A DNA stretch of 64,000 bases from Galbula dea (taxonomy: Eukaryota; Chordata; Aves; Piciformes; Galbulidae). A model generated the notes under the pieces. That model saw only the letters and a program-made list of their open reading frames with translations, made no database searches and was not told the origin of the DNA. The translations under genes were made by a program, and so were the position numbers. The stretch spans positions 250,043 to 314,042 of the forward strand of contig VWZX01005788.1 of NCBI GenBank assembly GCA_013399015.1, read 5' to 3'. This document shows positions 22,753 to 35,107 of the stretch, one piece after another (the stretch's first letter is position 1; each line of letters begins with the position of its first letter).

Positions 22753-25422
22753 GTTAGCTATCTAAGTGACATTCAGTGCATAAAGGCTTACAAAGAAAGA
22801 AAGAAAGAAATGGAAGCAACCCATCTCCCCACCAGCATCTGCAAGCCCACCCACAGGAGATCTTGCCTTCGTTGCATGTGTTATCCCTGAAAGCTAGTTC
22901 GTAGCAAGGCTGTGCATGCTGCTGCCTGGTGCAGGACCATGACAAGCCACACAATACCATCCAGCAAAACCCATTCATGCAGAAATAGCTGGCTTGTGGT
23001 CTCCAGGCAAAGGCTTGCTTGTATTTAAGTTAGTGGCAAAATTCTGGTTTTCTTCAATTAGGCCAGAGTTGCTTCTTTTCCACACTCTGTAACTCTCTCC
23101 TGTTTCTTTTATTCCCTTCTGTATGTTTTCTCCATTCCCTTTAATCTATTTTTAACAGTGAATCTTGTTGGGGAGAACATGGTTGGGTTTGGGTTGGGGT
23201 TTTTTTAATATTTAAGGTCCAAAGCCAGTTGAAGGCAGTGTTACTGCTCATGTTGCTTTCAAGATAGCCAGTTGCCATCTCTGGGAATAAGGCTTCAAAC
23301 AAAGAGGGGAGAGATACATGGACAGCAATATTAATTAATTGTCTCTGCAAGCAGTGAAGTCCTTCTGCCATCCTTTCACCATAAAATAGTCTGTCACAAG
23401 GTTTTTAAATGGTGTGGCAAGTGTAAATGGTGTTGTGAGCATACAGGTATGAGCTTTTGATTATTGGTTTGAGGAACACAGGAAGAAATGTGGCCTGGTG
23501 GCATGTTGTGAGACTGGAATATGGGAGATAATTTCTATTCTCATTCCACAAAAACTTTTGGGACTTGAAAAATAAAACTCTTTCCTCAAAGAGTGAAAAA
23601 ATTCAAGCACAAACTTGTATCCAGCTCCAGCTCTTCTCACTAGCAAGGTTTGACTCCCCATTTTCAGGGCACAAGCAACCTGGTTGATCACAAAATGCCT
23701 GGTGAACTCTTAATTATGAAGGCAAGTGCAAGCTTTCTTTTTGAGGCATAAATCAGTGCACGTATGAAGTCCCATGTTAGTCTTCCTGGGTGCCTGGGGC
23801 TGCTTTGCTGGGGTCATGTTTGCAGGGGAAAGCAAATAAATGCAGTGCAGTTGCCCCTCTCTGGAGGGGAGCAGCAACCCATGGTGTATGCAGGGGGACA
23901 TGGAAGCTTCAGACAGCTTTGGCTCCATTCCCAGAGCATCACATGTGTATTTTGAAAATTTTCATAGAAGCAGTAAACAAGAAGTTATAAAATGTGTTTT
24001 TCCCTGCTTCCTACCAGTGTTTCCATTGGAGCTCATGAGTGCAGAGCCATCGAACCCCTTTGCCTGAGGGGTATTCTGCCTGTGTCCTCCTTCCCTTCCA
24101 GACAGGTCCATTCCTGGCAAGGCTTGGGTCTGCTATCACCTCTTCATCTTTCATCCCACCCTTCTCTGCCTATTCCCTTTGTCTGGTTTTCTTATTCTTC
24201 ACATCTTTCCTTACTTTTCCCCATTTATTGCAGTTTCTCTCTCAGTGTCTGAGGATGGTTCCTTGCTGCTCTTTTCTGTTTTCATGCACATAAAATGTCT
24301 TTACTGGGTCTGAATGTTTGCTCCTTCCTACTGTGAGCAGCCCTATGGAGACATCTCTTCTTTAATCTTTTATTTCCTACCCTGTCAGAGGTGAGCTTCG
24401 TATCTCAAATCTCCTTTATGCATTCCTAGTCCATGGAGCAAATTGAGTCCTTTTGTAAGGGAAGGAAATGTGCCAGTATTACCATTTTCCACCAAGCCAT
24501 TGAGCTGAGAGTGTGCTCAGAAGAGCACAGAGCCATGAATCTTGACTCATAGTTTCATCAAAACCCATGAGGCTGAAGGACAACATAAGAAGAAATCACG
24601 TGCACGTACGTGAAGGGCCAAGCTTTCTGTCCCAGTCCCACAGGAGCAGATTTGTTGAAATGTTTCTAAAATATTCTATCTGCTTGATGCTAAGAGGAGC
24701 CTGTTCATGCTTAATAAATTGGAGAAATTGCTCAAAAATACTTCATCCATACGAAAGTGTGAGCCCTGTACTGCTGCCAAGAGAAGTGAGACCTGTGGTG
24801 TCATGCCGAGTAAGCGATGGTCACAGGAATTAGAAAAGCTTAGGTGCAGATCTCTTGCTGCCACAGTTTTCCCCAAGATGTGAAAATATAACAGGGAAAA
24901 TACTAAGCAGCATTCAGTCTTTCCAGCCAGATCTGCTTCTTTTGGACACAATCATGGGCTGCGTACCAAGCAGTGTAAGAGAGACCAAAATAACATCTTT
25001 GAACAAGCTGAACTCCCTCTTTTACCACTTGGAAATTGGAAGTAACTAAGAAGTAAGGAGCCTCAGGAGGAGCTGCTGCCCATTGCCCTGTGCTGGGTGC
25101 TCTACCAACACATCAATTGCTGTTTCTGCTGCAGGTCATGCAGAAAAGCCAATGGCCTTTCTTGCATCACGTGCATGTACTTTAATTATCCTTATCCAGC
25201 TTTGTTATTGCTGTTCTTAGTTAATTTTTGCCCAGCCTTTCTCCTTCCTCTCCAAGAGCAAGAGAGTGTGTGAAGTCAGTAACCTGTGTGCAATGTGGAG
25301 ACATGCTGAGCTTGAGGAAGCCTGGCTCAGATCATTAAATCCCTCTCAATAAATAGGTAGCAACTGCCACTGGCTTGTTTTTTCACCAGTGTTTCTTTTC
25401 CTGGTTCTTTTTTTCTTCTCAG
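22753..25422. other. Intron
   Basis: No coding similarity was seen. It contains an (AAAG)n microsatellite just after the exon and several pyrimidine-rich runs (24090-24290) without convincing exons. Confidence 0.6.
22792..22810. repeat. (AAAG)n microsatellite
   Basis: About five AAAG units 40 bases into the intron after the exon ending at 22752. Confidence 0.85.
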
Positions 25423-25547
25423 GAACATAGGTTTGGAAGTTGAAGGAGCTGCATGCAAACAGCCATTTTGAGTGCTGGGTCAGAAGCAGACACCAAAGAT
25501 GCTGCAAGGGATGAACTGTCCCCATGTGCCCAGATCTGCAGCTGAAG
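25423..25547 (+). pseudogene. FREM1: FREM1-like CSPG exon with frame break and stop
   Basis: A very strong acceptor (CTGGTTCTTTTTTTCTTCTCAG) opens a 125-base segment ending at GAAG|GTAGTG. It starts with one base and ends with one, exactly the phases needed between the exons at 22608 and 29606. In the expected frame it completes Arg and reads NIGLEVEGAACKQPF, then TGA at 25469-25471. CSPG repeats start with N-x-G-L-E-V-E after the P-V-N-D-E linker, so the first part fits. In the shifted frame from 25459 it reads TAILSAGSEADTKDA, matching the next family motif (S-S-A-I-L-S-A-x-D-x-D-S in FREM1). A later TGA breaks this frame too. The segment from here to the FSW motif is shorter than in the family, so codons seem lost. 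This is either a damaged exon or an assembly error. Confidence 0.66.
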
Positions 25548-28500
25548 GTAGTGGTGGCTTTAGGGCTTTTGTTTCTCTTGTTTTCCTGGTGACAGGTGAG
25601 ATCTGCAGCCAGCTCCTGCAGCAGCAGACTTGTTCTGGAAATGGTTTAGTTTATAAGTTGACTTGGTTGATAGGGTAAGCAGTAAGACCAAACCATAAGG
25701 TGTTATATCAAGCTTTCTCATGTGTTTAGGTGGCTCTGGTAGAACCCCTTCAGGATTTCTTAATCATTTCCTCCTTGCCTCTGCTTCAGAGATGCCCATA
25801 GCCACTGCCCCTATCTCACCTGGGGATCCCACAACACACCTACGTTACACCAGGGCAAGCTAGAAGCCATCCTCCAGCATCACCTTGCAGCATCCTAGCC
25901 TGGCTGGGGAATAACTCAGAGGAAAAGCTTTGCCTCTTGGGCTCAGACCCTAGAAACAGCTTCATGCTACCTGTCTCCCTGCACCATCCCTCTCCATAAT
26001 GACACATTTTATCTGACTTTTATAGTGGTTCACTATGCCACTGTGCTGTCTTCCTCCTTTTATAATTAAGCAACTAGAGAAATCCTTTGAGGTCAATAAA
26101 TTCTGAGGAGGCTTACATAAAACAGAAGATAAAGTGGAGAGCCCTGCCATCAGAAGCCAGTAAAAGTCAGCCTCTTTGCACGACACCTCTGCAAATGGCA
26201 TTATGTCATTGCCTAATATTAGTAAGAAACAGTAAGATTATGTTTTTTGTTCTGAGCTGTAAAAAGTAATGAGTCTCACATGATCTACTGAAGGGAAGGA
26301 GAGGAGGGAGAGTACAAGAGGGGAGAAAGGTGACTGTAAAATTGAACTTCCATTTTTTGGGCATACTGAGTACATTAAGAAATCTAGCTCATAACACCCA
26401 AATAGACTTTAATGTGCTCTGTCCCATGGATTTAATTTATTTTGGTTTGCTTTGCTTGTTGGGAACACACACACAAAACCTTCCAGGAGTCAGAAGGTCT
26501 TGTTTCAGTAAATACAGAGTAATAATCAGAAGCTGGAAAATATTATGGGGTTGGTAGGAATGGCATTACTCATCCTGGGTCACGATATGGAGCTGTGAGT
26601 GTCTTGGACGCTGCTGATCCCAGCTTGGTGAAGCCCACACTAGTCTTCTCTATCTTCACAAACAGGGGGACATATTTCCAACACTCAATATTTGCTTTCT
26701 CACTGTAGGGAATGTGAGTGGCCAACCAACAGATCTGTGGAGTCATTCATGTCAGAAAAGGAAGGAAGTGATGCTCTAAAGGAGGCTTTGTGTTACTGAC
26801 CTAAATAATCAGGTTGTATGAGAGTTAAGTATGAGCTGTGAGGGCTGGGGATGCAGCAAACTGCTTCCCTGCTGTAAGCCAACATGTTCACAAGCAGTAA
26901 TCTGTAATAAGGACTGGGCTTTACACGGACAGCCAAGCACTGTAGGTGATGGCTGCTTGGCTTTTCGTCCTGCTTGGTCCTAGTGAAGGTGGAATCCCAT
27001 CAAAATGGGGTGGGAAGAGACCCCTGCAGACTGAGCTCAGTAAATATCAGTACTAAACCTCAGACTGGGGCGAGAGGGGGAAAATATTTTAGCAGAGATA
27101 TTTTGCAACCAAAGGAGAGGAAGGCTTTTTTTTCTTTTTCACACACCATAACTGTTCACTAATGCATGCATGAACTAACTGTCCTTTCTGTCAAACTCCT
27201 TCATTAGTATTCTTTTTCTTTCTGTACTGGAGTTAGACTGAAAGAGAGATTATACTGAAAGTTGGCTGGCTATCAGTTGGTCCAATTTTATGTGTTTTAA
27301 AATGTGTGCTTTTTATAGGGCTAAAAATTGGTCTGGAGCCTCTGTGGAAGCAGCAGCTACTGGGGCCAGTGGCTGTTAGCTCTCTCTTTAGATCCCCAGT
27401 TGATTCTCATGCGCTGTGCAATATTCAGGCCAAATATTTGCAAGTCCCTCAAACATCACCAAGGTTTTCTGGAGCTCAGAGGTGCTGATGAGTGAGGTAT
27501 AGTGCAAGAGCCATCAGCAACAGCTCATGTCAGGATGAGAAATAATCAATATAAATGCATGGAGGTGCATATCCAAAAAAACTACAGATACGGTGGCAGC
27601 CCTAAAGGTGCTTCAGCCTGATGGGTTATAAGTTGTTGTGGGTTGGAAAAGATGCAGTTTTTAATGCACTCAGCAGCTTCCTGCCCACTTCTGCTCCTCC
27701 ACACTCTAGTGACACAAAGCTCCTGTTCTCTAGGTACTGCAGTCCTGCTCCCCCTGTGTATCTCAAGTGATCCCTCTCTGTATTTGCAAGAGATCATGAC
27801 TGTGTTTTACCTCACCTTCATGATACCTCAGAATTTTTCTGGCAAATAAAAATGGTCAATGAAGTGCAGCTTGCTCAGAGCCATCAGAGCTTTTCTTGCT
27901 CTGTGCTCTTTTTCCTTTCTGAAATTCTATCTCAGAAGTGAGAACTTCTGGATTTACCCAAAGTAATGAGGTATGGGGCCACATAGCTGGCACATGTGGG
28001 AGCAGCACCTCTGATCATGTCAGTAGGGGTTGCCAACCCTCCAGAAATCCTGCATGGGCCACAGCTTACATATGGTGCCTGGCTTTACAAGCCACTCACT
28101 GTGGATCCAAGGCTTTCTGGAGCAAGCTGGTGCTGCACAGTTGCTCTCCACATGTGCTGCAGGTTTGGCACGTCTCTGAAGCGTTGGACCCTGCTTGTAC
28201 GTGCTGCTCCGAACGCACCCGCTGCAGACAGCTGGGAAGACCCCGCCAGCCAGATGGTCAAAAATGCTCCCTGCACCTGAATCCTTAAAAGCATTTGTTC
28301 TCCAAAAAATTGTTTGTTCTTCAAAAAGGGCTTAGCTGAGATGTGGGCAGCTCTAGCTCTGTGCAGGGGGCTGGTGCGTGAAACCTCATGCGTGTCCCTT
28401 TGCCTGTCCGCTGCGAACGTTGCCGTGTCACCTGGGGTGTGAAGCTGCTGCTTGTGGTGTCTAGACTTGTGATTACTGAAAATTAATTAAACTGAAGGAA

Positions 28501-29605
28501 ATTAGGCTGGAAGGGGAGTAGGCTCCTGGGAGGGGAAAATGGAAAACAGGATACTGGTGTTAACCCTTTCCAGCTACTGAAATAGAAAAGACTCTGAAAT
28601 GATCTCGAGGCCACTTGAACACGGGTAGATAGGGAGTTGGTGTGATTTCAGGAGCTCTGCTGCTTACACGCTCAGATCCCGTGCAGGCAGTGTCCATAGC
28701 CCAGGTGTGATGAGTGCATCAGAAAGGTGCAGCCCATTCTCCCCCTGCATGTGTCTTTTAAATAAGTCCCTTTATTACTAGCCAAACCTGAAATAACTTA
28801 CAGATCAGCAGTAGGTTTGAAATGAGCTGGCCTGATTGTGGATACATTCAGGGGAACAGCAATGCTCAGATGTAGTCCAATAATAAACCAGAGCTTTATG
28901 GGGATAGGAGGCTGGATGGGAGGCAGAGGGAGACAGTTGCTTGGTGGACCCATCTCCTCTTGCTTTTGCATAGCTTCTTACCTGCTCTCCTGTCTCTTAA
29001 AATCTCTCTTATATAGCTTTTCAGCATGGTATCTGAGTGCTTTGTTTCTTCCCCTTGGCATACAGCCACCGTCTGGCTAGCGAGCAAGTACAAACTGTAA
29101 CACCTGGGTGTCAGCTATGAACATTAGGGTGTGCTACAATGGACCCATCTGTAGTACTTGGCACATGCCGAAGATTTTTATATGTGGTTGGCTGAAAAGC
29201 AGGATCAGAGAGAGAGAGAGGAGGGAGAGCAGGGGAAGAGGTCTCCGCTGGGCACGCGGAGAACATCATTTTGGCAAAGGTGCCAGTAGGTTTCCATGGG
29301 CTTGTCTGCCTCTTCTCTCAGCTCATGCATTCAATAAAAATATCCAGGTTGTTTCTAAGAAAAGCAAGAGTAGATTTCCCCAAAGAGCAAGCTTAGAAGC
29401 CTCAGTCTTTGTCTCTTGAGAACCAATCTGATGCTATAACTAAATTTAATAAGAATACATGCAATAGTAATAGATATAATAAAAAGCTGGTTTAATAATA
29501 ACTAGTTTTATTGTTCTTCCATGTGAACTGCATCCTGGTGACCGACCCCCTGAGCACCACAGTGTTTCTAGCTGGATTTGGAGGAGGGAGCACTCTGTTT
29601 TTCAG
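25548..29605. other. Intron
   Basis: No coding similarity was recognised. A slightly CpG-richer patch lies near 28180-28430. There is a short CA run at 26467-26475 and an AG run at 29206-29221. Confidence 0.6.
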
Positions 29606-29794
29606 GCTGTGGCAGCTTTGACGGTGTTGCGTCCTGGACAAATTTCAGTTGGGAGGGTATGGACAAGGGCTGCTTTTGGCATTTGCACGCCAATAGCTTG
29701 AGCCCAAAGAGTCATGATGGTTTCCAGTTTTACTTAATGGATGGAAAAACCATGTCCCCATCTGAAAATGTATTTGTGAGGAATCCCAGCAAAG
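29606..29794 (+). CDS. FREM1: FREM1-like exon, CSPG repeat C-terminal part
   Basis: The acceptor CACTCTGTTTTTCAG and donor AAAG|GTAGGG bound 189 bases, with 62 codons plus two bases at the start and one at the end. The peptide contains NFSWEGMDKG, then HLHANSLSPKSHDGFQFYL and MDGKTMSPSENVFVR. This follows the CSPG order F-T-W/Q-x-D, Y-x-H, D-x-F-x-F-x-L, DG. FREM1 has DSFTFYLWDGNNRSP and then KDMEKGDIVILTKP here. The final G pairs with GT at 35108 to make Gly, giving NPSKGDIVLLAKP across the splice. This phase match is good evidence that these two are consecutive exons. The HLH in place of Y-x-H is a mild deviation. Confidence 0.82.
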
Positions 29795-30304
29795 GTAGGG
29801 AACGAGTTTACAGCAAAGGAGCGTGGCTTACTGCATTGGGTTCACCTCAGTGAAAACTGCAGCGCAGTGAAAGGAGAGGAAACATTTTTTTTTTCTTCCC
29901 CTTTGTATGGCACTGATGTGTTTTAAAATGCATGGGCAAAGTTTGTAGTTTATTTCCTCCAAAGGGGCCAAGTCCTCCTGGCATTCTTATGAACAAGCTC
30001 ATTAGAATAAAATCCATTATGCGCATAACTAATGACACAAATTTACAAATCTGTTGACAATTATGACCACATCCCTCATCGCATTTGCTTGTAGCTCACT
30101 GAAGTGACCAGGGGAAGGAGTTCAATCCAGAAGTTTTACAGCTCACAAGCTCTGAGTGCAGCCATGTGAGATTATTTCCCAACTGGATTACAAAGCTGTC
30201 ATTAGGCAGGGCAGCTTGGGAGGACTAGGGCACGAGACCGTAAACTGTCCTCAGGAGACTTTGAAGTCGTTCTGAAGGCAGGAGATAGTCCTGGCTGCAG
30301 AGAC

Positions 30305-30341
30305 CATTATATTATATTATATTATATTATTTATTTATTTA
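30305..30341. repeat. (ATTAT)n then (ATTT)n microsatellite
   Basis: Five ATTAT-type units pass into three ATTT units. It is followed by a G-rich run (GGGGTGGGGTGGGGGGG). Confidence 0.85.
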
Positions 30342-30539
30342 GCTGGGGGTGGGGTGGGGGGGAAACACACGCGCATGCACACAACTGAGGGCTATTCCAA
30401 GCAGCTCCTGGCGTCCTCTGGAAATGAATAGAAATCAAATTGAGATGCTGGTGTCCTCAGAGTGTTAAATATTTCCAAGTTCTTGCCAGGCAAGTGTAAT
30501 TTATTGAATGTAGGTTTTGTGAAATAGTGCTCCTGTCAG

Positions 30540-31310
30540 GGGGAGATTGGCACCAGAGAAATGAAGGCGGCTAATTCTCAGGGGGTCCTCCCTGGCAAAA
30601 ACCCTCTATTGAGTCCTCATGCTACTTGTGCTCATAACTGCCGAAAAACCAGGAGTGCCATCTGCAAACTGTGATTCATAAACACTCTGTCAGTCTGCCA
30701 TCTACCCTGACATCATAAAATAACAAGAAGCAGCATTGTAATAAAGAGAGGAGGTTTGCAGTCGACCAATTAAATGCATCTAATTTATTTCTGTTACAGC
30801 TGAGGCTTTATTTATTAGTAAACAGCTGCATTTGTTACACTTTCCCCCCCCCTTTTTTTTTTTTCTCTTTACTAGGAGTGTGCCAACTGGCACTTTTGAT
30901 AATCCATTAATCCTAAATAATCATCTGGGTACTTCATGGTTGGTAGGGGGGAAAAAAAAAATAGCAAAGAAGGTTATTAAAAGTTAAAATGTAACCTTGC
31001 AAGGAGGATGGAGAGCGCTTCGCCGCCGCTGAGTTTGCATGAGTTACCGCATGCTGAAGTTTGCAGGCCAAGTCCTACTCTCAATTTACACCTGTGAGTA
31101 ACTGGCATTGCAGCCAGCTGAAAGGGCTATAAATGCTGGAGCAGGATCTGGCCCTGTGGATATTTTTTCATTAAGGAGAGCCTGTTTGCGGTACAAGAGG
31201 AGCATTTTGCATGTTTGGTTTTACTTGCCTCCTCCTTTCTCAGCTCTAACTTGATTCTGAGCAAAGCTAAAAGTCTGCTAATTGGTTGTCAAAGTCTAAT
31301 TAGCTGATAC
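30540..31310. promoter_or_regulatory. Possible conserved non-coding element
   Basis: This repeat-poor, AT-rich intron stretch is dense in homeodomain-like cores (TAATTTATT, CCATTAATC, CTAATTGG, TCTAATTAGC), octamer-like words (TTTGCATG) and GTGCCAACTGGCAC, a near-perfect palindrome at 30879-30892. Such composition is common in developmental enhancers. This is inference from base composition only; no conservation data are available. Confidence 0.25.
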
Positions 31311-31312
31311 TA

Positions 31313-31377
31313 CCCCCCCCCCCCCCCCCCCCACAAAAAACGAGGGNNNNNNNNNNNNNNNNNNNAAGGGGGGGGGG
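31313..31377. other. Assembly gap flanked by C and G runs
   Basis: Twenty C residues (31313-31332), a short spacer, 19 N (31347-31365), AA and ten G residues (31368-31377). The gap lies in a homopolymer-rich spot that short-read methods handle badly; the true length and sequence are unknown. Confidence 0.95.
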
Positions 31378-34300
31378 ACACATAAGTTTGCCTTTTATAA
31401 TTGGAGCTGAATCACCCCCTACCCCTTCACCCCCCCTCCTCTTGAGCCCCCTGGTGTGTGTTAATTGAGCGCCAGGACTTTTCAGTGTATTTTAATACTC
31501 TCTCCTTTTCAGTGCCCTGGAAAGCTTTGCAGTTAATGAGACAATAATATGTATAATCAAGTAAAAATGTAGTAAAAATCGAGGTGAAGCTGTATGGAAT
31601 CAGGATGGTGTGAAGGTGTGTGGAGGGAGGGAGCGCTTCACCAGCCTCCCTACAGCAGCCTCATACAGTTAATAATGTCCTGTAATTTTTAATTTACTTT
31701 CCTAGGCATTTCCTGCCCCTTACAAGGGGGAATGCTTTTCTGCTCCAGGATTTATTTTACCAGTTAAGGGAAGAAGGCTACACTGTGCAGGAGTCAAATG
31801 AACACGGTGAGGATCCTCAAGAGGCCAAACTAGGTGAAACATTGGTCTCCACTGTATTTTATTCTCTCTGCATGTGTGTATACAGATATAAATACAAAAT
31901 CTCTGCTGTAGCCAGAAACCAAGCCCAACTTGGAAGTCTATACAGGCTCTCACACTTCCATCCTTTCCTCTACCATCCTTCCTGTAGAACCTCCCACTGT
32001 TGAGCTGAAAGAACATCTGTCCCATACTCCTCCTCCCATGGCCACCTCTGGGGGAGCACCACACGCCACGCTGCACCTTGTTTTGGTAGCTTAGTTTTCA
32101 AGCCTATCCCTTGAAATATATTTAAAACCCCAGTGTTAAAAAGAAGTGAGCACAGGTGGGTGCTCTATAAATGGGTGCTCTTTTTCAATGTGTATAATAA
32201 CGTTGAGTTAACTTACTCAGTCATCTTTTCCTCTTTCTCCTCCTCCCATCCTCCTCCTCCACACCTGCTTTCAATCACTCCCCTCTGCCCCGCCTGTCAT
32301 CCCAGCCTCTCTGCTGCTTTTACCACAAACCCACTAATGTTATATTTCAAGTCAAACTTTCAAGCCCACGACATTTAAGCAAATGAATACAAAATTCTGA
32401 GTGGCTTTGCCAGCCTGGTGAGGCAGGGAGCCCCCATGGCCCCAAGGAGCATGCGGGGGATGCTGCCCACTGCTCGAGCTGGTGAGCTGCAGCCAGTTGT
32501 GGGGTTTCATCCATCCTAGGAGTCTGTTTTTCCCTTTAAATCTGAAAGTACTGCTTTGTTTTGGTGGGTTTGTTATTTTTTCTTCTAGACTCTAAAAAGA
32601 GAAAGAACATGTTAAGGCCAAATGTTGCTGCTAGATGAACAACTTCAGATGTATGTGTCGTCTTGTCGTACGTCACATACGTTTGGCAGGGCATGCCCTG
32701 ACCATGATGGATATCAGGCTGTGAAAACAAATAGAGAAGTGGTGAATCAGGCTACCTAGAAGATCAGATGTTTATTTATTTATTCTTTTGGTTATCAATA
32801 CAAGCTCAGAGACTGTCTAGGTAAGTTATTTTAAATATCTGCTTCATGGTAGCCAAACTTCTTGGTGGCTGACATCCCTGTTCAGCAGGGTACTCAGATC
32901 AGTGTGGCTTAAGTATGGGCTTGAAAGCCTTGCTCTCATAATTAGGGACATAAGGAGCCTGGTTTTTCCTCCAGTGTTAAGCAAAGGGATTGGGTAACTT
33001 GCTGCTAAAAGGAATAATCAGGAAGGTCTTCTCTGAGTCATGGGTTTGGAGGCAATATCCCATCATTGCATTTCTCTGGAGCAGATCCGATGGGGTCAGC
33101 AAAGGTCAGGCACCAATTCTTGAAAGGCTCTTGATGTTTTTAAGTTTGACAGACTCCTGTTTACAGATGTCATTAATAGGGCAGTGCAGCAGGGTGGCAG
33201 ACAGTAGCAGAAAGCTTTTCTCGTAGGGACAACCTAAATGACCATTGCTATTCCCTGCTGAGCATCTAAAAACTGGGAGTATCAGAAGACTTTCCAAGGT
33301 GCTGTGGGAAACCTGGCCCTTTGTAAAGCATGGGCAAAATGAAGTTAGGTTAACTGCACTTGCCTGTTTCGCTGATGCCTCCTTATTTTATCTGAATTGT
33401 TTGGTTTTCTTGTAAAGAAGGTGAGTCACTGCATCTGCTTAATCAGCTTGGCTTGACTGTGGGCTTCTGTAGCCCTTGAGCAAAGTGTTCAACAGGTTGA
33501 TATCCAGCATCCTTGGCTGCTTCCTGCAGTTCTGTCCCATCTTTTCCCTGTCTAGGTCCTCTCTCCTCTGTATTCCTCCTTAATCACAGATAATTTTTGA
33601 AAACAGTCTAAAAAGGAGTCCCTGTTCAGTGAGACCTCATACAATTTTAGTCTCCTTCAAAGGTGCAACTAAGAAGTAAGAAGCACAGAACTTCAACACA
33701 AGTGGTTTATCCAATGCCACATGCTCCACCAAGACTGGTGAGTTTTGGTAACGTTCATACCACTGGTTGTCTTACTTTTGATGATTTTTATCAATAACAA
33801 TTAAAATTGTTGCTATATGAAAGCTTGCTAACTAATTGTACTTATATTTTTGAATGACTACAACGTCCTTAGACTAATTTCTTCAGATAGCAGTCACTTC
33901 TTGAATGCATCAAGTCTCATTCATGATTTTCATTTGCCGTGCTAACTGCAGCAGAGACGTGGTGTTAAGAGGCTTAAAAGCAAAGGTGAGCCATCAGATA
34001 GGGTGGAAACTGTAGAAATTTATGTGGATTTTGTTGTGGAAATAAATTTTTGAAAGCCCCAAGCCCTGACAACCACAGTTCTCAGATGTTGCTGGTAGCC
34101 TTCTCCATTTAATAGGAACCTGTTGTTTCTGAAAATCAGTTGGCAACATAATAAGAAGGCAAGAAACAGAAAAGAAACTCCTGCAGATCCGAGCTAGAAA
34201 AGCCAGTATTGTATATTGTGATCAGAAGGTTGACTGACAGCAGCAGAAGCTGATGGACATTATTCTCTTGCTTTTGCAACATCCTTGGATAAAACCTTGT

Positions 34301-35107
34301 CTCTGCTTCTGCCTTTGACAGTTGAACCATTGTTCTGCCACTCTGCTTCAGATACATTTTTAAAACCAAGGGGGGTTAGGATAGAAAAGGATGAAGTTCG
34401 TATGACTAGGTAAATCATGGCTACTCCTCTTCTGTGAACTCTAGTTGTTCAATTTCCCAGCAGCCTCAATTTTCTGAGGGCTACTCCTTTGTAAATGTGG
34501 AATTGCTTTGGCCCTTGGGTGACACAGTGAAGCTCTCCATAAATAAATCTAATGGGGCCAGAACCTCTGTTGCTGAGGTTACAGCATCACTATCGGCTTA
34601 AAACACAGCATTTTTGCTTAAAGCTTAGATCATTAACACGTTCTGTCCATTGGCTCGTTTGGCTCTATTAACATAATTGTTCTTTCAAAACAACTGGGTC
34701 ATTCTCTCTCCCCAAACAGAAGATCAAAGCTGGCTTCAACATTTTGGACAAATGATGCAGCCAGATAAATACATGTGCTCCTCCCTAAACTCACCCAGGC
34801 TGAGATTAAGTAAAAATGTTGTGACTTCTGGTAGCATTGGCCTTGAAGTCAGACTCATCGTGGGGTGTATTTGAAAACAAACCAGAGAGCTCTGCAGCTT
34901 TTTCTAGTGTAAGTGTCCTGTCTGCCTCTAAAATCCAAAGCAAAAATATTTTCCCAAGCTGTTTGGATAAAATTCTTCTCCTTCCCCTGAACTGCTGGGC
35001 TGACTTCTATCCTATTCTGTCCTTCTGGTCTGGGATGCAATAAGGAATATTCCCCTTTTGAATTTCTCTCCCGTTGGTTTCCCCTTTTACTCCTTTCATT
35101 TTTTTAG

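Larger units (their letters stand above)
29795..35107. other. Intron with gap and AT-rich, possibly conserved stretch
   Basis: No coding similarity. It holds an (ATTAT)n repeat (30305-30341), a 20-base C run, the N gap, a 10-base G run, and a long stretch with many TAAT, TTTGCAT and ATTAAT words (30540-31310). Confidence 0.55.
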
